This document shows, piece by piece, positions 9,536 through 17,781 of a DNA stretch of 64,000 nucleotides. This stretch comes from Bacteroidales bacterium. Lineage in GTDB: Bacteria > Bacteroidota > Bacteroidia > Bacteroidales > P3. The notes below the pieces were generated by a model. That model saw nothing but the letters and a program-made list of their open reading frames with translations, had not been told where the DNA came from and did no database searches. Position 1 is the stretch's first letter, and each line of letters opens with the position of its first letter. A program made the position numbers and the translations under genes. The DNA is taken from assembly GCA_017616895.1 (NCBI GenBank), contig JAFZXE010000028.1, positions 1-64,000 of the forward strand, written 5' to 3'.

Positions 9536-11575
9536 ATGAAACGAATTATATCCCTCTCCGTTGCCCTTCTGATGGCGTGCGTCGCTTTCACACAGAACAT
9601 AACCGACTCCTACCGTCCGGGCGGATTCGACTACAACGGAGCCTCGATAAAGACCTTCTCGGTGTCAGACACCACCGCCGTCCAGTTCTCCCGCGGCAAC
9701 CTGCAATACAACCCCTCGTTAGACAAATGGCGCTTCGCGTTGAGGCAGTATGACTATATCTGCGGCGATAATGCCAACATCTCTGAAACCTACGACGGCT
9801 GGATAGACCTTTTCGGCTGGGGCACCTCCGGTTGGAACAGCGCAACAGCATACCAACCGTGGACCACAAGCATAACTGAGGCAGAATATTGCCCCGGTGG
9901 CAACGATGCCAGCAATCTTACGGACGAATATGTTAACGCCGACTGGGGCGTCTACAACAAAATTTCCAACGGCGGCAACAAGGCTGGACAATGGCGTATT
10001 CTGACTAAAGAAGAGTGGGGATACCTGATAGATCGTAGTGGCAAATACGGTTTGGCAACGATAGGTGATGTATATAAAGGCTTGGTGCTTCTGCCTGATG
10101 ACTGGACTTTGCCCAATGGTCTTACCTTCACATCTGGATATGGCAATGGTGGCTATGCCGCCAACACATACACAATGGCTCAATGGCAAACGATGGAAGC
10201 CGCAGGAGCAGTCTTTCTGCCTGCTGCGGGCTACCGCCACATCTCAGATTTGAATGACGTTAGCACACACGGCCTCTATTGGTCAAGTACTCACTTCAGT
10301 GTGAGTGGTGCGTGGGATGCGTACTTCCACGATAGCTATGTGGGCATGAACTACGAAGGCCGCACCTACGGCTGTTCCGTCCGTCTCGTCCGCCGAGTGC
10401 AGAAACCTTTGGAGGGTCGCGTTTGGGTCGATATGGGCTTGCCCAGCGGCACACTCTGGTACTCCTGCAACATAGGAACCACGAAACCACAAGGCTACGG
10501 CACATACTTCGCCTGGGGCGAAACGAGGCCGAAGACGAACTACAGCTGGGGCACGTATGCCTATGGAACAGGCGAGGACGTGCTCTCCAAATACTACAGT
10601 GGTGACGGATTGACCGTACTTGAACCGAGCGACGACGCGGCGAATAATGCGTTCGGCAGCGATGCCCGAATACCTACCAAAGATGAATGGCAGGAGCTGT
10701 TGGACAACTGCACGGGCGAATGGACGAAGTATAATGGCGTGAACGGCTACATGCTCACCAGCAACGCAAACGGCAACCGCCTGTTCCTGCCCGCCGCCGG
10801 CTACGATCTTGAAAGCTCTTTCCACGAGGGAGGTAGCTACGGCAACTATTGGTCCTCTTCGCTAAACGAAGAGAATGTCAATGGTGCATGGGGCATGTAT
10901 TTCCGTTCCGACAGCCAAAACCTGAGCAGCGACGGCGGACGTCTTTACGGACGCTCCGTCCGAGCGGTGAAGTCACCCAACTATCAGGAGTGGGTTGACC
11001 TCGGATTGCCGAGCGGCACGAAGTGGTATTCGTGCAATATTGGTGCAACGAAGCCGTGGGAGTACGGCTCCTACTTCGCCTGGGGCGAGACAACGACGAA
11101 AGAGACCTACGCCTGGAGTACGTATGCCTACGGAGACAGCGACACCAAGCTCACAAAATACTGCGATAACGCAGATTATGGACTCAATGGTTTCACTGAC
11201 ACTCTGACCGTTCTCCAGCCCGGCGACGACGCCGCAACTGTCAAACTCGGCGGCGGCGCCCGTATGCCGACCCAGACGGAATGGCAGGAACTGAAAAACA
11301 ACTGCACCTGGGAGTGGACGACGATGAACGGAGTAAACGGCTATAAAGTCACCAGCAACACCAACGGCGCCAGTCTGTTCCTGCCCGCCGCTGGCTACCG
11401 GAATGGCAGTTCGCTCGACGGCGACGGTACGTACGGCAACTACTGGTCGTCGTCGCTCAACGAGAGCGGCCCGAGCTACGCGTGGGACGTGAACTTCGGT
11501 TCGGACTACCAGTACATGTCCAACGACTACCGCTACTTTGGGCAGTCTGTTCGCGCGGTGCGTTCTCAGAACTAG
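9536..11575 (+). CDS. Secreted protein with three Fib_succ_major domains
   Basis: 679 residues: signal peptide (MKRIISLSVALLMACVAFTQ), then three homologous ~190-residue modules. Modules 2 and 3 start VDMGLPSGTLWYSCNIGTTKP and VDLGLPSGTKWYSCNIGATKP; each contains FAWGET, AR(I/M)PT..EW.EL..NC, LFLPAAGY and YWSSS(L/T), and ends in SVR.V(R/K). Module 1 lacks the VDLGLPSG strand but keeps FLPAAGYRHIS...YWSSTHF. This is the Fibrobacter-succinogenes-type major paralogous domain, common on Bacteroidales surface proteins, function unknown. There is no evident T9SS sorting domain or lipobox. A paralogue with one domain is at 58358-59059. Confidence 0.8.
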   Translation: MKRIISLSVALLMACVAFTQNITDSYRPGGFDYNGASIKTFSVSDTTAVQFSRGNLQYNPSLDKWRFALRQYDYICGDNANISETYDGWIDLFGWGTSGWNSATAYQPWTTSITEAEYCPGGNDASNLTDEYVNADWGVYNKISNGGNKAGQWRILTKEEWGYLIDRSGKYGLATIGDVYKGLVLLPDDWTLPNGLTFTSGYGNGGYAANTYTMAQWQTMEAAGAVFLPAAGYRHISDLNDVSTHGLYWSSTHFSVSGAWDAYFHDSYVGMNYEGRTYGCSVRLVRRVQKPLEGRVWVDMGLPSGTLWYSCNIGTTKPQGYGTYFAWGETRPKTNYSWGTYAYGTGEDVLSKYYSGDGLTVLEPSDDAANNAFGSDARIPTKDEWQELLDNCTGEWTKYNGVNGYMLTSNANGNRLFLPAAGYDLESSFHEGGSYGNYWSSSLNEENVNGAWGMYFRSDSQNLSSDGGRLYGRSVRAVKSPNYQEWVDLGLPSGTKWYSCNIGATKPWEYGSYFAWGETTTKETYAWSTYAYGDSDTKLTKYCDNADYGLNGFTDTLTVLQPGDDAATVKLGGGARMPTQTEWQELKNNCTWEWTTMNGVNGYKVTSNTNGASLFLPAAGYRNGSSLDGDGTYGNYWSSSLNESGPSYAWDVNFGSDYQYMSNDYRYFGQSVRAVRSQN

Positions 11576-11578
11576 CTT

Positions 11579-11845
11579 TTTCCCGTTGTGCCGGATTCGG
11601 AAATCCGGCACATAATCTCCACGGGATTTGTAATCCCATCAAAACACATATTCTCCGTCCGTCTCGTGAAGGATTAACCCGCATTTCTCACCCGTTTTTT
11701 TAGCGTCTCATCGAGACGCGTTGGGTTATATGTCTGTTTGTCCCCACACTGTGAGTGTGGGGTTAATGAAATTGCGTGCCTTCGGCACGAAACCGCCTCT
11801 GAGAGCTTTCGACCGCTCGTGATTGCCGAATACGGCACAATAGAT
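11579..11845. repeat. 266-bp hairpin-rich direct repeat, copy 1
   Basis: First of two adjacent near-identical units. Each contains six small inverted repeats: GTGCCGGAT..ATCCGGCAC, GGGATTTGTAATCCC, GCGTCTCATCGAGACGC, CCCCACACTGTGAGTGTGGGG (split by the centre), CGTGCCTTCGGCACG and GCCGAATACGGC. Starts 3 bases after the preceding stop codon. REP-like hairpins of this kind accompany Y1/RAYT transposases in some Bacteroidota, but no such gene is in the window. Confidence 0.75.
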
Positions 11846-12110
11846 TTCCCGTTGTGCCGGATTTGCAATCCGGCACATAATCTCCCGGGATTTGTAATCC
11901 CATCAAAACAAATATTCTACGTCCGTCTCGTGAAGGATTAAACCGCATTTCTCACCCGTTTTTGTAGCGTCTCATCGAGACGCATTGGGCTATATGTCTG
12001 TTTGTCCCCACACTGCGAGTGTGGGGTTATTGAAATTGCGTGCCTCCGGCACGAAACCGCCTCTGAGAGCTTTCAACCGCTCGTGATTGCCGAATACGGC
12101 ACAATAGAAT
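11846..12110. repeat. 266-bp hairpin-rich direct repeat, copy 2
   Basis: Second tandem unit, roughly 93-95% identical to copy 1 by eye, with compensated changes inside hairpins (GTGCCTTCGGCAC versus GTGCCTCCGGCAC loop change; CTGTGAG versus CTGCGAG). A partial, rearranged set of the same hairpins is at 38003-38095. Confidence 0.75.
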
Positions 12111-12182
12111 TTCTTCTCGTTTTCTTCTCCACGATTAGAAAATATTTATAAGAAAATGTTCGTTGGATTGCAAAAATGTTCG

Positions 12183-12190
12183 TATATTTG
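12183..12190 (+). promoter_or_regulatory. -7 box (TATATTTG) of small-ORF cassette A
   Basis: TATATTTGTGG just upstream of the small ORF at 12195; the matching cassette B has TAACTTTG at 59189-59196 in the same place. Confidence 0.5.
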
Positions 12191-12194
12191 TGGT

Positions 12195-12308
12195 GTGAAG
12201 CCGATTGATATAAACATATGCAAGAATGTGTCTGTGAGGATATTGCACAGATGCATGTATTCGACTTTGCAGAACTTGCCGCTGCAACATATTGATGTTC
12301 AGCAATAA
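12195..12308 (+). CDS. Candidate ~37-residue peptide, cassette A
   Basis: Frame from GTG at 12195 (or TTG at 12168) to TAA at 12306-12308. It contains CKNVSV and ends LQNLPLQHIDVQQ. The ORF at 59207-59326 contains CKKINI and ends VQNMPLQDIVAQR; between the two, the core codons differ by one silent change (CAG/CAA) and conservative substitutions (L/M, H/D), which hints at selection on the peptide. The frame opens very near the predicted transcription start, so the start codon is uncertain and a non-coding explanation remains possible. Exactly 12 bases separate its stop from the 11-bp-period array, as in cassette B. Confidence 0.35.
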   Translation: MKPIDINICKNVSVRILHRCMYSTLQNLPLQHIDVQQ

Positions 12309-12320
12309 AGTATCTTCCCC

Positions 12321-12441
12321 TCCGTATCAACTCCGTATCAAAGCCGTATCAACTCCGTATCAGAGCCGTTACCCCTTCTATACCCCTTCGTTACCCCTCC
12401 TATACCCCTCTTAGGTTTCTCCTAGGCAACGCCTAGGGGGC
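12321..12441. repeat. 11-bp-period degenerate array A (11 units)
   Basis: Eleven consecutive 11-base units without a phase slip: four of type (T/G)CCGTATCA(A/G)N, then GCCGTTACCCC, TTCTATACCCC, TTCGTTACCCC, TCCTATACCCC, TCTTAGGTTTC, TCCTAGGCAAC, GCCTAGGGGGC. Unit sequence drifts along the array while the period is kept. The last two units form a CCTAGGC/GCCTAGG hairpin. Partner array B at 59339-59459 shows the same order of unit types. Confidence 0.8.
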
Positions 12442-12573
12442 TTTATGGTTTTTATATGCCAGCATTGGTGTCTGATTTGCAATCATGGGCGGTCGAAAGA
12501 TGGTAAATATCGGGGAGGGAAAGGCAGTTAACAAGGTGTTGATAAAACTCTTGAACAGGTCCGTTTTTTTTCG
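12442..12573. other. Gap between array A and gyrB promoter
   Basis: AT-rich, no ORF or further repeat recognised apart from the promoter just downstream. Confidence 0.5.
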
Positions 12574-12581
12574 TATCTTTG
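12574..12581 (+). promoter_or_regulatory. gyrB promoter (-7 TATCTTTG, TTG at -33)
   Basis: TATCTTTGCAATC with TTGAAC at 12551-12556, ~20 bases upstream: a good Bacteroidota promoter, 43 bases before the gyrB ATG. Confidence 0.65.
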
Positions 12582-12624
12582 CAATCTATTTCTAAAGAAA
12601 ATAATATAAAAAGACATACTGAAA

Positions 12625-14580
12625 ATGAGCGAAGAAATCAAAAAACAAGAAGACTACAGCGCAAGTAACATCACAGTTCTTGAAGGATTAGAGGCCGTAC
12701 GCGTCCGCCCGGCTATGTATATCGGCGACGTCAACTTCCGCGGCATGCACCACCTCGTCTATGAGGTGGTCGATAACTCAATCGACGAGGCCCTCGCCGG
12801 CTTCTGCTCCAAAATCAACGTCACCATCGAGGAGGACAACTCCATCACCGTAGAGGACAACGGGCGCGGCATTCCCGTCGATATGCACGAGAAAGAGCAC
12901 CGCTCGGCCCTCGAAGTGGTTATGACCGTGCTGCACGCCGGCGGCAAGTTCGACAAGGGCAGCTACAAGGTATCCGGCGGTCTGCACGGCGTGGGCGTGA
13001 GCTGCGTCAACGCATTGTCCGACCACATGACCGTACAGGTGTTCCGCGACGGCAAGGTCTATCAGCAGGAATACTCCAAAGGTCTCCCGCTCTATGCCGT
13101 CAAGGAAATCGGCACCACCGACAAACGCGGCACCAGGGTGCACTTCCACCCCGACCCCTCGATCTTCACCGTCTCAGAATACGACTACTCGACCCTCGCC
13201 AACCGTCTGCGCGAGCTGGCCTACCTCAACAAGGGCATCGAGCTAAACCTCGAGGACAAACGCCCGCTCGACGACGGCACCTTCCAGAAAGACCGCTTCT
13301 ACTCGGACAACGGCCTCAAGGACTTCCTCCACTACCTCGACGCCAACCGTCAGAGCATCATGCCCGAACCTATCTACATCGAAGGCGAGAAACAGGGCAT
13401 CCCCATCGAGATCGCTCTCCAGTATAACACCTCGTTTGCCGAGAACCTGCACTCCTACGTCAACAACATCAACACCCACGAGGGCGGCACCCACCTCACA
13501 GGCTTCCGCAGCGGATTGACCCGCACCCTCAAGGCATACGCCGAAAACAACAAGCTGCTCGTCAGCAGCCGCAAGAAGAACGAGGTCGTCGAGGTATCGC
13601 CCGAAGACTTCCGTCAGGGCCTCACCGCCGTCATCTCGGTCAAGGTGGCCGAACCGCAGTTCGAAGGTCAGACAAAGACCAAGCTCGGCAACACCGAAGT
13701 GCGCGGCGCCGTCGATAAAGCCGTCAGCGAGATGCTCGAGGCCTACCTCGAAGAACATCCCGAAGAAGCAAAGAACATCGTGCGCAAGATTGTCGTGGCC
13801 GCCGAAGCCCGCATAGCCGCCTTCAAGGCCAGCGAGAGCGTGAAACGCAGCACCGCCTTCAGCACCCAGGGACTTCCCGGCAAGCTGGCCGACTGCCAGA
13901 GCAACGACCCGTCGGAGTGCGAGATTTACTTCGTCGAGGGTGACTCGGCAGGCGGATCGGCACAAACCGGCCGCGACCGCCGCTTCCAGGCCATTCTGCC
14001 CCTCAAAGGTAAGATCCTCAACGTCGAGAAAGCCAGCGTCGATCGCGCTTTCGACAGCGAAGAGATACGCAACATCTACACCGCCCTCGGCGTACACAAA
14101 GGCACAGCCGAAGACCCCAAGGCGCTCAACACCGAGAAACTCCGCTACCACAAGATCATCATCATGACCGATGCCGATGTCGATGGCGCTCATATCGACA
14201 CCCTCATGCTCACCTTCTTCTTCCGCTATATGCCCGAACTCATCGAGAACGGCTACGTCTATCTCGCCACTCCCCCGCTCTATCTCGTCAAGAAGGGCAA
14301 CCGCAACATCTACTGCTGGACCGAGGAAGACCGCATCCAGGCACTCGAGGAAGTGGGCGACAAGGGCATCCACGTGCAGCGCTACAAAGGTCTCGGTGAG
14401 ATGAACCCCGACCAGCTGTGGGAGACCACCATGAACCCCGCCAACCGTCAGCTCCGCCAGGTGACCATCGAAAACGCCGCCTCGGCCGACTACATCTTCT
14501 CGATGCTCATGGGCGACGACGTACCCCCAAGACGCGAATTCATCGAAAAGAACGCCACATACGCGAATATCGATGCGTAA
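12625..14580 (+). CDS. gyrB: DNA gyrase subunit B
   Basis: 651 residues; ATPase and TOPRIM subunit of gyrase. GHKL ATPase motifs EVVDNSIDEALAG and GLHGVGVSCVNALS lie in the first 140 residues; the TOPRIM signature EGDSAGGSA (about 435) and DADVDGAHIDTL (about 515) follow, then the C-terminal YKGLGEMNPDQLWETTMNP. No large TOPRIM insertion, so it is the ~650-residue form. It could in principle be ParE, but the start (YSASNITVLEGLEAVRVRPAMYIG) and end fit GyrB. Only 11 bases separate it from the EcoRV-like endonuclease, with no promoter between. Confidence 0.95.
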   Translation: MSEEIKKQEDYSASNITVLEGLEAVRVRPAMYIGDVNFRGMHHLVYEVVDNSIDEALAGFCSKINVTIEEDNSITVEDNGRGIPVDMHEKEHRSALEVVMTVLHAGGKFDKGSYKVSGGLHGVGVSCVNALSDHMTVQVFRDGKVYQQEYSKGLPLYAVKEIGTTDKRGTRVHFHPDPSIFTVSEYDYSTLANRLRELAYLNKGIELNLEDKRPLDDGTFQKDRFYSDNGLKDFLHYLDANRQSIMPEPIYIEGEKQGIPIEIALQYNTSFAENLHSYVNNINTHEGGTHLTGFRSGLTRTLKAYAENNKLLVSSRKKNEVVEVSPEDFRQGLTAVISVKVAEPQFEGQTKTKLGNTEVRGAVDKAVSEMLEAYLEEHPEEAKNIVRKIVVAAEARIAAFKASESVKRSTAFSTQGLPGKLADCQSNDPSECEIYFVEGDSAGGSAQTGRDRRFQAILPLKGKILNVEKASVDRAFDSEEIRNIYTALGVHKGTAEDPKALNTEKLRYHKIIIMTDADVDGAHIDTLMLTFFFRYMPELIENGYVYLATPPLYLVKKGNRNIYCWTEEDRIQALEEVGDKGIHVQRYKGLGEMNPDQLWETTMNPANRQLRQVTIENAASADYIFSMLMGDDVPPRREFIEKNATYANIDA

Positions 14581-14591
14581 AGCATAATAAA

Positions 14592-15401
14592 ATGAACAAG
14601 CAAACATTCCAACGCCTGCTCACAAAAGAGGTTGCCTCTTACAAGTCGCTGCTTGAGACAGATAACAGTGACTGGATAGTCAAGGGCTTTATTGATGTTA
14701 ACAAGAATGTTTACACTATCACCAACGACACAAAGGTTGTCTCGAAGATTATTGAGATAATCCTTATCCCACGCTTGGATGCATTTGCCAAACGCAACGG
14801 CCTTACTCTCGAACTGCCATCAGCACAAAACTACTACCCCGACCTATCATTCAAGGACGCTGACGGGAATCTTTTTGCAGTTGACTTCAAGTCGAGTTAC
14901 TATGGTGACGACATGAAAGTGAACGGTCTTACCCTCGGTTCTTACTGGGGGTATTTCCGCAATCGCAATACAAAAAAGAATACAGATTATCCATACAAAG
15001 ACTACAAGTGTCACCTTGTACTGGGAATGCTATACAAGCAAAGCATTACCGATTGCAATGAAAAAAGTGTCTATGGTATCGGCGAGTTGGAAATAATCAA
15101 GTCTGTCATAGAAAAGTTCATATTCTTTGTACAGCCTAAATGGAAAATAGCCAGCGACCGTCCGGGCAGTGGCAACACCCGCAACATTGGCGGCATTGTT
15201 GAAATTGACAAACTGGTTAAAGGGAACGGTCCGTTTGCCGAACTCGGAGAAGATGTGTTCGATGACTATTGGATGAACTTCTTCAATGCTACCGATGCTC
15301 GCACAGCAGCTATCGGTACACCACACTACCACAACCTTGCTTCTTATAAGGAATATCTGGACAAACAACAAACGCTGCACAAAAAACTGACGAGGAGGTA
15401 A
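14592..15401 (+). CDS. EcoRV-like type II restriction endonuclease
   Basis: 269 residues from the ATG at 14592. It lines up with R.EcoRV along its length: DTKVVSKIIEIILIP (EcoRV DTKVLSTIFELFSRP), the catalytic PD...DxK core as NYYPDLSF followed by FAVDFKSSYY, LTLGSYWGYFRN (EcoRV FTLGGYTSFIRN), the glutamine-loop region SDRPGSGNTRNIGGI (EcoRV AGDLAGSGNTTNIGSI), and DDYWMNF near the end. Catalytic D, D and K are present, so it is probably active. Recognition of GATATC is inferred from this similarity and from the EcoRV-type methylase next to it. It has lower GC than gyrB and no promoter of its own in the 11-base gap, so transcription may come from gyrB. Very likely acquired horizontally. Confidence 0.85.
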   Translation: MNKQTFQRLLTKEVASYKSLLETDNSDWIVKGFIDVNKNVYTITNDTKVVSKIIEIILIPRLDAFAKRNGLTLELPSAQNYYPDLSFKDADGNLFAVDFKSSYYGDDMKVNGLTLGSYWGYFRNRNTKKNTDYPYKDYKCHLVLGMLYKQSITDCNEKSVYGIGELEIIKSVIEKFIFFVQPKWKIASDRPGSGNTRNIGGIVEIDKLVKGNGPFAELGEDVFDDYWMNFFNATDARTAAIGTPHYHNLASYKEYLDKQQTLHKKLTRR

Positions 15402-15405
15402 CCCT

Positions 15406-16323
15406 ATGGCATCAGTCATCATACCACCCATCAAATCGCAGGGCATCAAAACCAAGTTGGTGCCGTGGATTAACGATTTGATCCTGTCGGCAGGCGTTGA
15501 CCTCAACGCACGTTGGATCGAACCATTTTTTGGAACGGGTGTTGTCGGTTTCAACTCACCTATGCTCGGTACACATATTGTTGGTGATACCAATCCTCAT
15601 ATCATCAACTTCTACAGGTGTGTGCAGAATGGAGATATAACACCGTATTCCATGCGTACCTACCTTGAAGAAGAAAGCAAACTGTTGTCAAAAGCCGATG
15701 ATAACGGATACGCCCATTACAAGCATGTACGCGACCGTTTCAATTTGGAGTATAGTCCATACGATTTTCTTTTTCTGTCTCGAGCAGGGTTCAATGGCAT
15801 GATGCGCTTCAATCGACATGGCGACTGGAACATACCGTTCTGCAAGAAGCCAGACCGTTTCGCACCTGCATATATCACCAAGATATGCAACCAGATACAA
15901 CAAACGGCACGTATTATTAGGCAGAAAGATTGGGAGTTCAATAATGTTGGCTTCATTGAGACTATTGAAAGAGCGGTGCCTGGCGACATTATCTACTGCG
16001 ACCCTCCATACTTTGGTCGCTACGTGGATTATTACAATGGTTGGACAGAACATGACGAGCACGAGTTATTCGAGGCGTTATCACGTACACCGGCCAAGTT
16101 CATACTATCAACATGGCACCATAACGACTACCGCCATAACGAAATGATAAAACGATATTGGGACATATTCAATATTACGACCAAAGACCACTTCTACCAC
16201 AATGGCGGTAGCATAGAGAATCGCCACTCCGTTGTTGAAGCCTTGGTGTTCAACTTCGACCTTCACGAAAAACAAGAAATCAAAACCATCAAGCAACTAA
16301 AGTTGTTTGCTGAAGCTGTTTAA
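15406..16323 (+). CDS. EcoRV-type (Dam family) N6-adenine DNA methyltransferase
   Basis: 305 residues of the alpha-class D12/Dam family. SAM motif region WIEPFFGTGVVGFN (about 37-50), the catalytic DPPYFGRY (about 197-204), and the target-recognition middle region (FLSRAGFNGMMRFNRHGDWNIPF) typical of Dam relatives, including M.EcoRV. Starts 4 bases after the endonuclease stop, so the pair is co-transcribed, endonuclease first. Its job would be to protect the host sites, presumably GATATC. Low GC as in the endonuclease gene. Confidence 0.88.
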   Translation: MASVIIPPIKSQGIKTKLVPWINDLILSAGVDLNARWIEPFFGTGVVGFNSPMLGTHIVGDTNPHIINFYRCVQNGDITPYSMRTYLEEESKLLSKADDNGYAHYKHVRDRFNLEYSPYDFLFLSRAGFNGMMRFNRHGDWNIPFCKKPDRFAPAYITKICNQIQQTARIIRQKDWEFNNVGFIETIERAVPGDIIYCDPPYFGRYVDYYNGWTEHDEHELFEALSRTPAKFILSTWHHNDYRHNEMIKRYWDIFNITTKDHFYHNGGSIENRHSVVEALVFNFDLHEKQEIKTIKQLKLFAEAV

Positions 16324-16338
16324 TTAACAAATACAACC

Positions 16339-17088
16339 ATGGATAAACGTAAACTTCTCCTTATCAGCAACTCCACCATGCGTGGCGAAGCCTATCTCGG
16401 CTGGTGCAAAGATATGATTGCCGACTTCTGCAAGCGGCACAACGTCAAACGCGTACTCTTCGTCCCCTACGCCGGCGTATCGCTCGCCGAGGGCGGATTG
16501 ACCAAATCCTACGACGCCTACGAGAAGAAGGTGGCGGCGGTCTTCGCCGAATTTGGCGTGAAGCTCACCAGCGTCCACCACAAAGCTCTCCCCGTCAACG
16601 CCGTCTATGACACCGACTGCGTCGCCGTGGGCGGCGGCAACACCTTCCACCTGGTGAAAGAGCTGCAGCGCACAGGCCTTCTGCAAGCCATCCGTCAGCG
16701 CGCCTTCGACGGTATGCCCTATATGGGTTGGAGCGCCGGAAGCAACGTGGCCGGCCCCACCCTCTGCACCACCAACGATATGCCGATAGTGATGCCCGCC
16801 TCGTTCGACTGCATGGGATTGGTGCCCTTCCAGATCAACCCGCACTATACCGACTTCTTCGACCCGAAACACGGCGGCGAGACCCGCGACGACCGTCTGA
16901 AAGAGTATATCATGGTGACCCCCAAAGCCACCGTCGCCGCCATACGCGAAGCCACCGCTCTGCTGCTCGAAGACGGCAAGCTGCGCCTCATAGGCAAACC
17001 CAACAAGATGAAGGTCTTCAAGACCAAGATGGAAAACACCAAAGAATACGCCCTCCGCAGCAACCTCGACTTCCTCCTGAAAGCGTAA
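16339..17088 (+). CDS. pepE: Dipeptidase E (peptidase family S51)
   Basis: 249 residues; hydrolyses dipeptides with N-terminal aspartate. The nucleophile Ser lies in GWSAGSNVAGPT (about 134-145), preceded by the CVAVGGGNTFHLV strand; the later INPHY segment also fits the S51 fold. Cytoplasmic, no signal peptide. 15 bases after the methylase. Its high-GC composition matches gyrB, suggesting the restriction-modification pair inserted between gyrB and pepE. Confidence 0.88.
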   Translation: MDKRKLLLISNSTMRGEAYLGWCKDMIADFCKRHNVKRVLFVPYAGVSLAEGGLTKSYDAYEKKVAAVFAEFGVKLTSVHHKALPVNAVYDTDCVAVGGGNTFHLVKELQRTGLLQAIRQRAFDGMPYMGWSAGSNVAGPTLCTTNDMPIVMPASFDCMGLVPFQINPHYTDFFDPKHGGETRDDRLKEYIMVTPKATVAAIREATALLLEDGKLRLIGKPNKMKVFKTKMENTKEYALRSNLDFLLKA

Positions 17089-17138
17089 GTGCACAACAAT
17101 TTCCACGGTTTCACGTTATTGCAAGAAAAGCAAAGGTC

Positions 17139-17411
17139 ATGTGTACAGTAACCATAAACATCGACGAGGCAGCCTTACGCAAGTTCAATCCCTCACTGAC
17201 CAGCGTTGAAGACATCCAACAGTGGTTTCAGCGACTGGCCGACAGAATAACGAAAGAGGCAGATGTCATTGGCGACAACCCTCCTTGCAGTTACACTCAG
17301 GATGAAGCCAGGCGGCTCATAACCGACCGTCTCGACCGTCTGGATGCAGGTACGGCCAAAACTTGGAGTATGGAAGAAGTCGAACAACACATGAAGGCAC
17401 GGTTTGCATGA
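17139..17411 (+). CDS. Antitoxin of a type II toxin-antitoxin pair
   Basis: 90 residues from the ATG at 17139 (a longer frame runs back through pepE but that is a shadow). Layout MCTVTINIDEAALRKFNPSLTS, a helical middle, and a C-terminal WSMEEVEQHMKARF segment, as in antitoxins of ParE/RelE toxins in Bacteroidota, where the C-terminus wraps the toxin. Overlaps the toxin start by four bases (ATGA). Autoregulation of the operon is expected from family knowledge; no clear operator was seen. Confidence 0.7.
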   Translation: MCTVTINIDEAALRKFNPSLTSVEDIQQWFQRLADRITKEADVIGDNPPCSYTQDEARRLITDRLDRLDAGTAKTWSMEEVEQHMKARFA

Positions 17412-17725
17412 GAACTATACGAATGCTTGACGAGGCCAGAGACGAGTTTGACGCGATTTTGGACTACGTTCTCGACAAACATGGTATCCTTACCGAAAAG
17501 AAAGTATATGACGACATTCTTCAGCGGATTCTATTATTGTCCACCATGCCAGAACTGGGTACCTTAGACACAAACCTTCACTACCAAAACAAACCCGTCC
17601 GCATCCTACACTCTAAACATACGCGCATTATCTACACCATCCGCGACACCGAGATTGTGATTGTTATGCTTTGGAACAACCAACAAGACGACCGTAAGCT
17701 GAATGAGATTCTCAAAAAAAGATAA
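17408..17725 (+). CDS. ParE/RelE-superfamily toxin
   Basis: 105 residues from ATG at 17408. RelE/ParE fold pattern: N-terminal RMLDEARDEFDAILDYV helices, a central strand NKPVRILHSKHTRIIYTIRDTEIVIVMLWNNQQDD, ending in a short helix. The run RIIYTIRDTEIVIVMLW with the following NNQQDD is typical of this superfamily. Target (gyrase or ribosome-bound mRNA) cannot be decided. Pair with the antitoxin by ATGA overlap. Confidence 0.75.
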   Translation: MRTIRMLDEARDEFDAILDYVLDKHGILTEKKVYDDILQRILLLSTMPELGTLDTNLHYQNKPVRILHSKHTRIIYTIRDTEIVIVMLWNNQQDDRKLNEILKKR

Positions 17726-17737
17726 CCGTTTTTTACA

Positions 17738-17745
17738 TAACTTTG
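17738..17745 (+). promoter_or_regulatory. -7 box (TAACTTTG)
   Basis: TAACTTTGCAAT 37 bases before the DUF975-protein ATG at 17782, with TTTT run upstream. Confidence 0.6.
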
Positions 17746-17781
17746 CAATGTAAATATATAATTAACCAAATACAAATTTCC

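Noticed and set aside
12321..12441. Array A as a minisatellite from simple slippage
   Set aside because: Units differ too much and change in the same order in array B, which pure slippage would not produce; kept as a finding instead.
13243..14607. 454-codon minus-strand frame opposite gyrB
   Set aside because: Shadow of gyrB; no recognisable domain.
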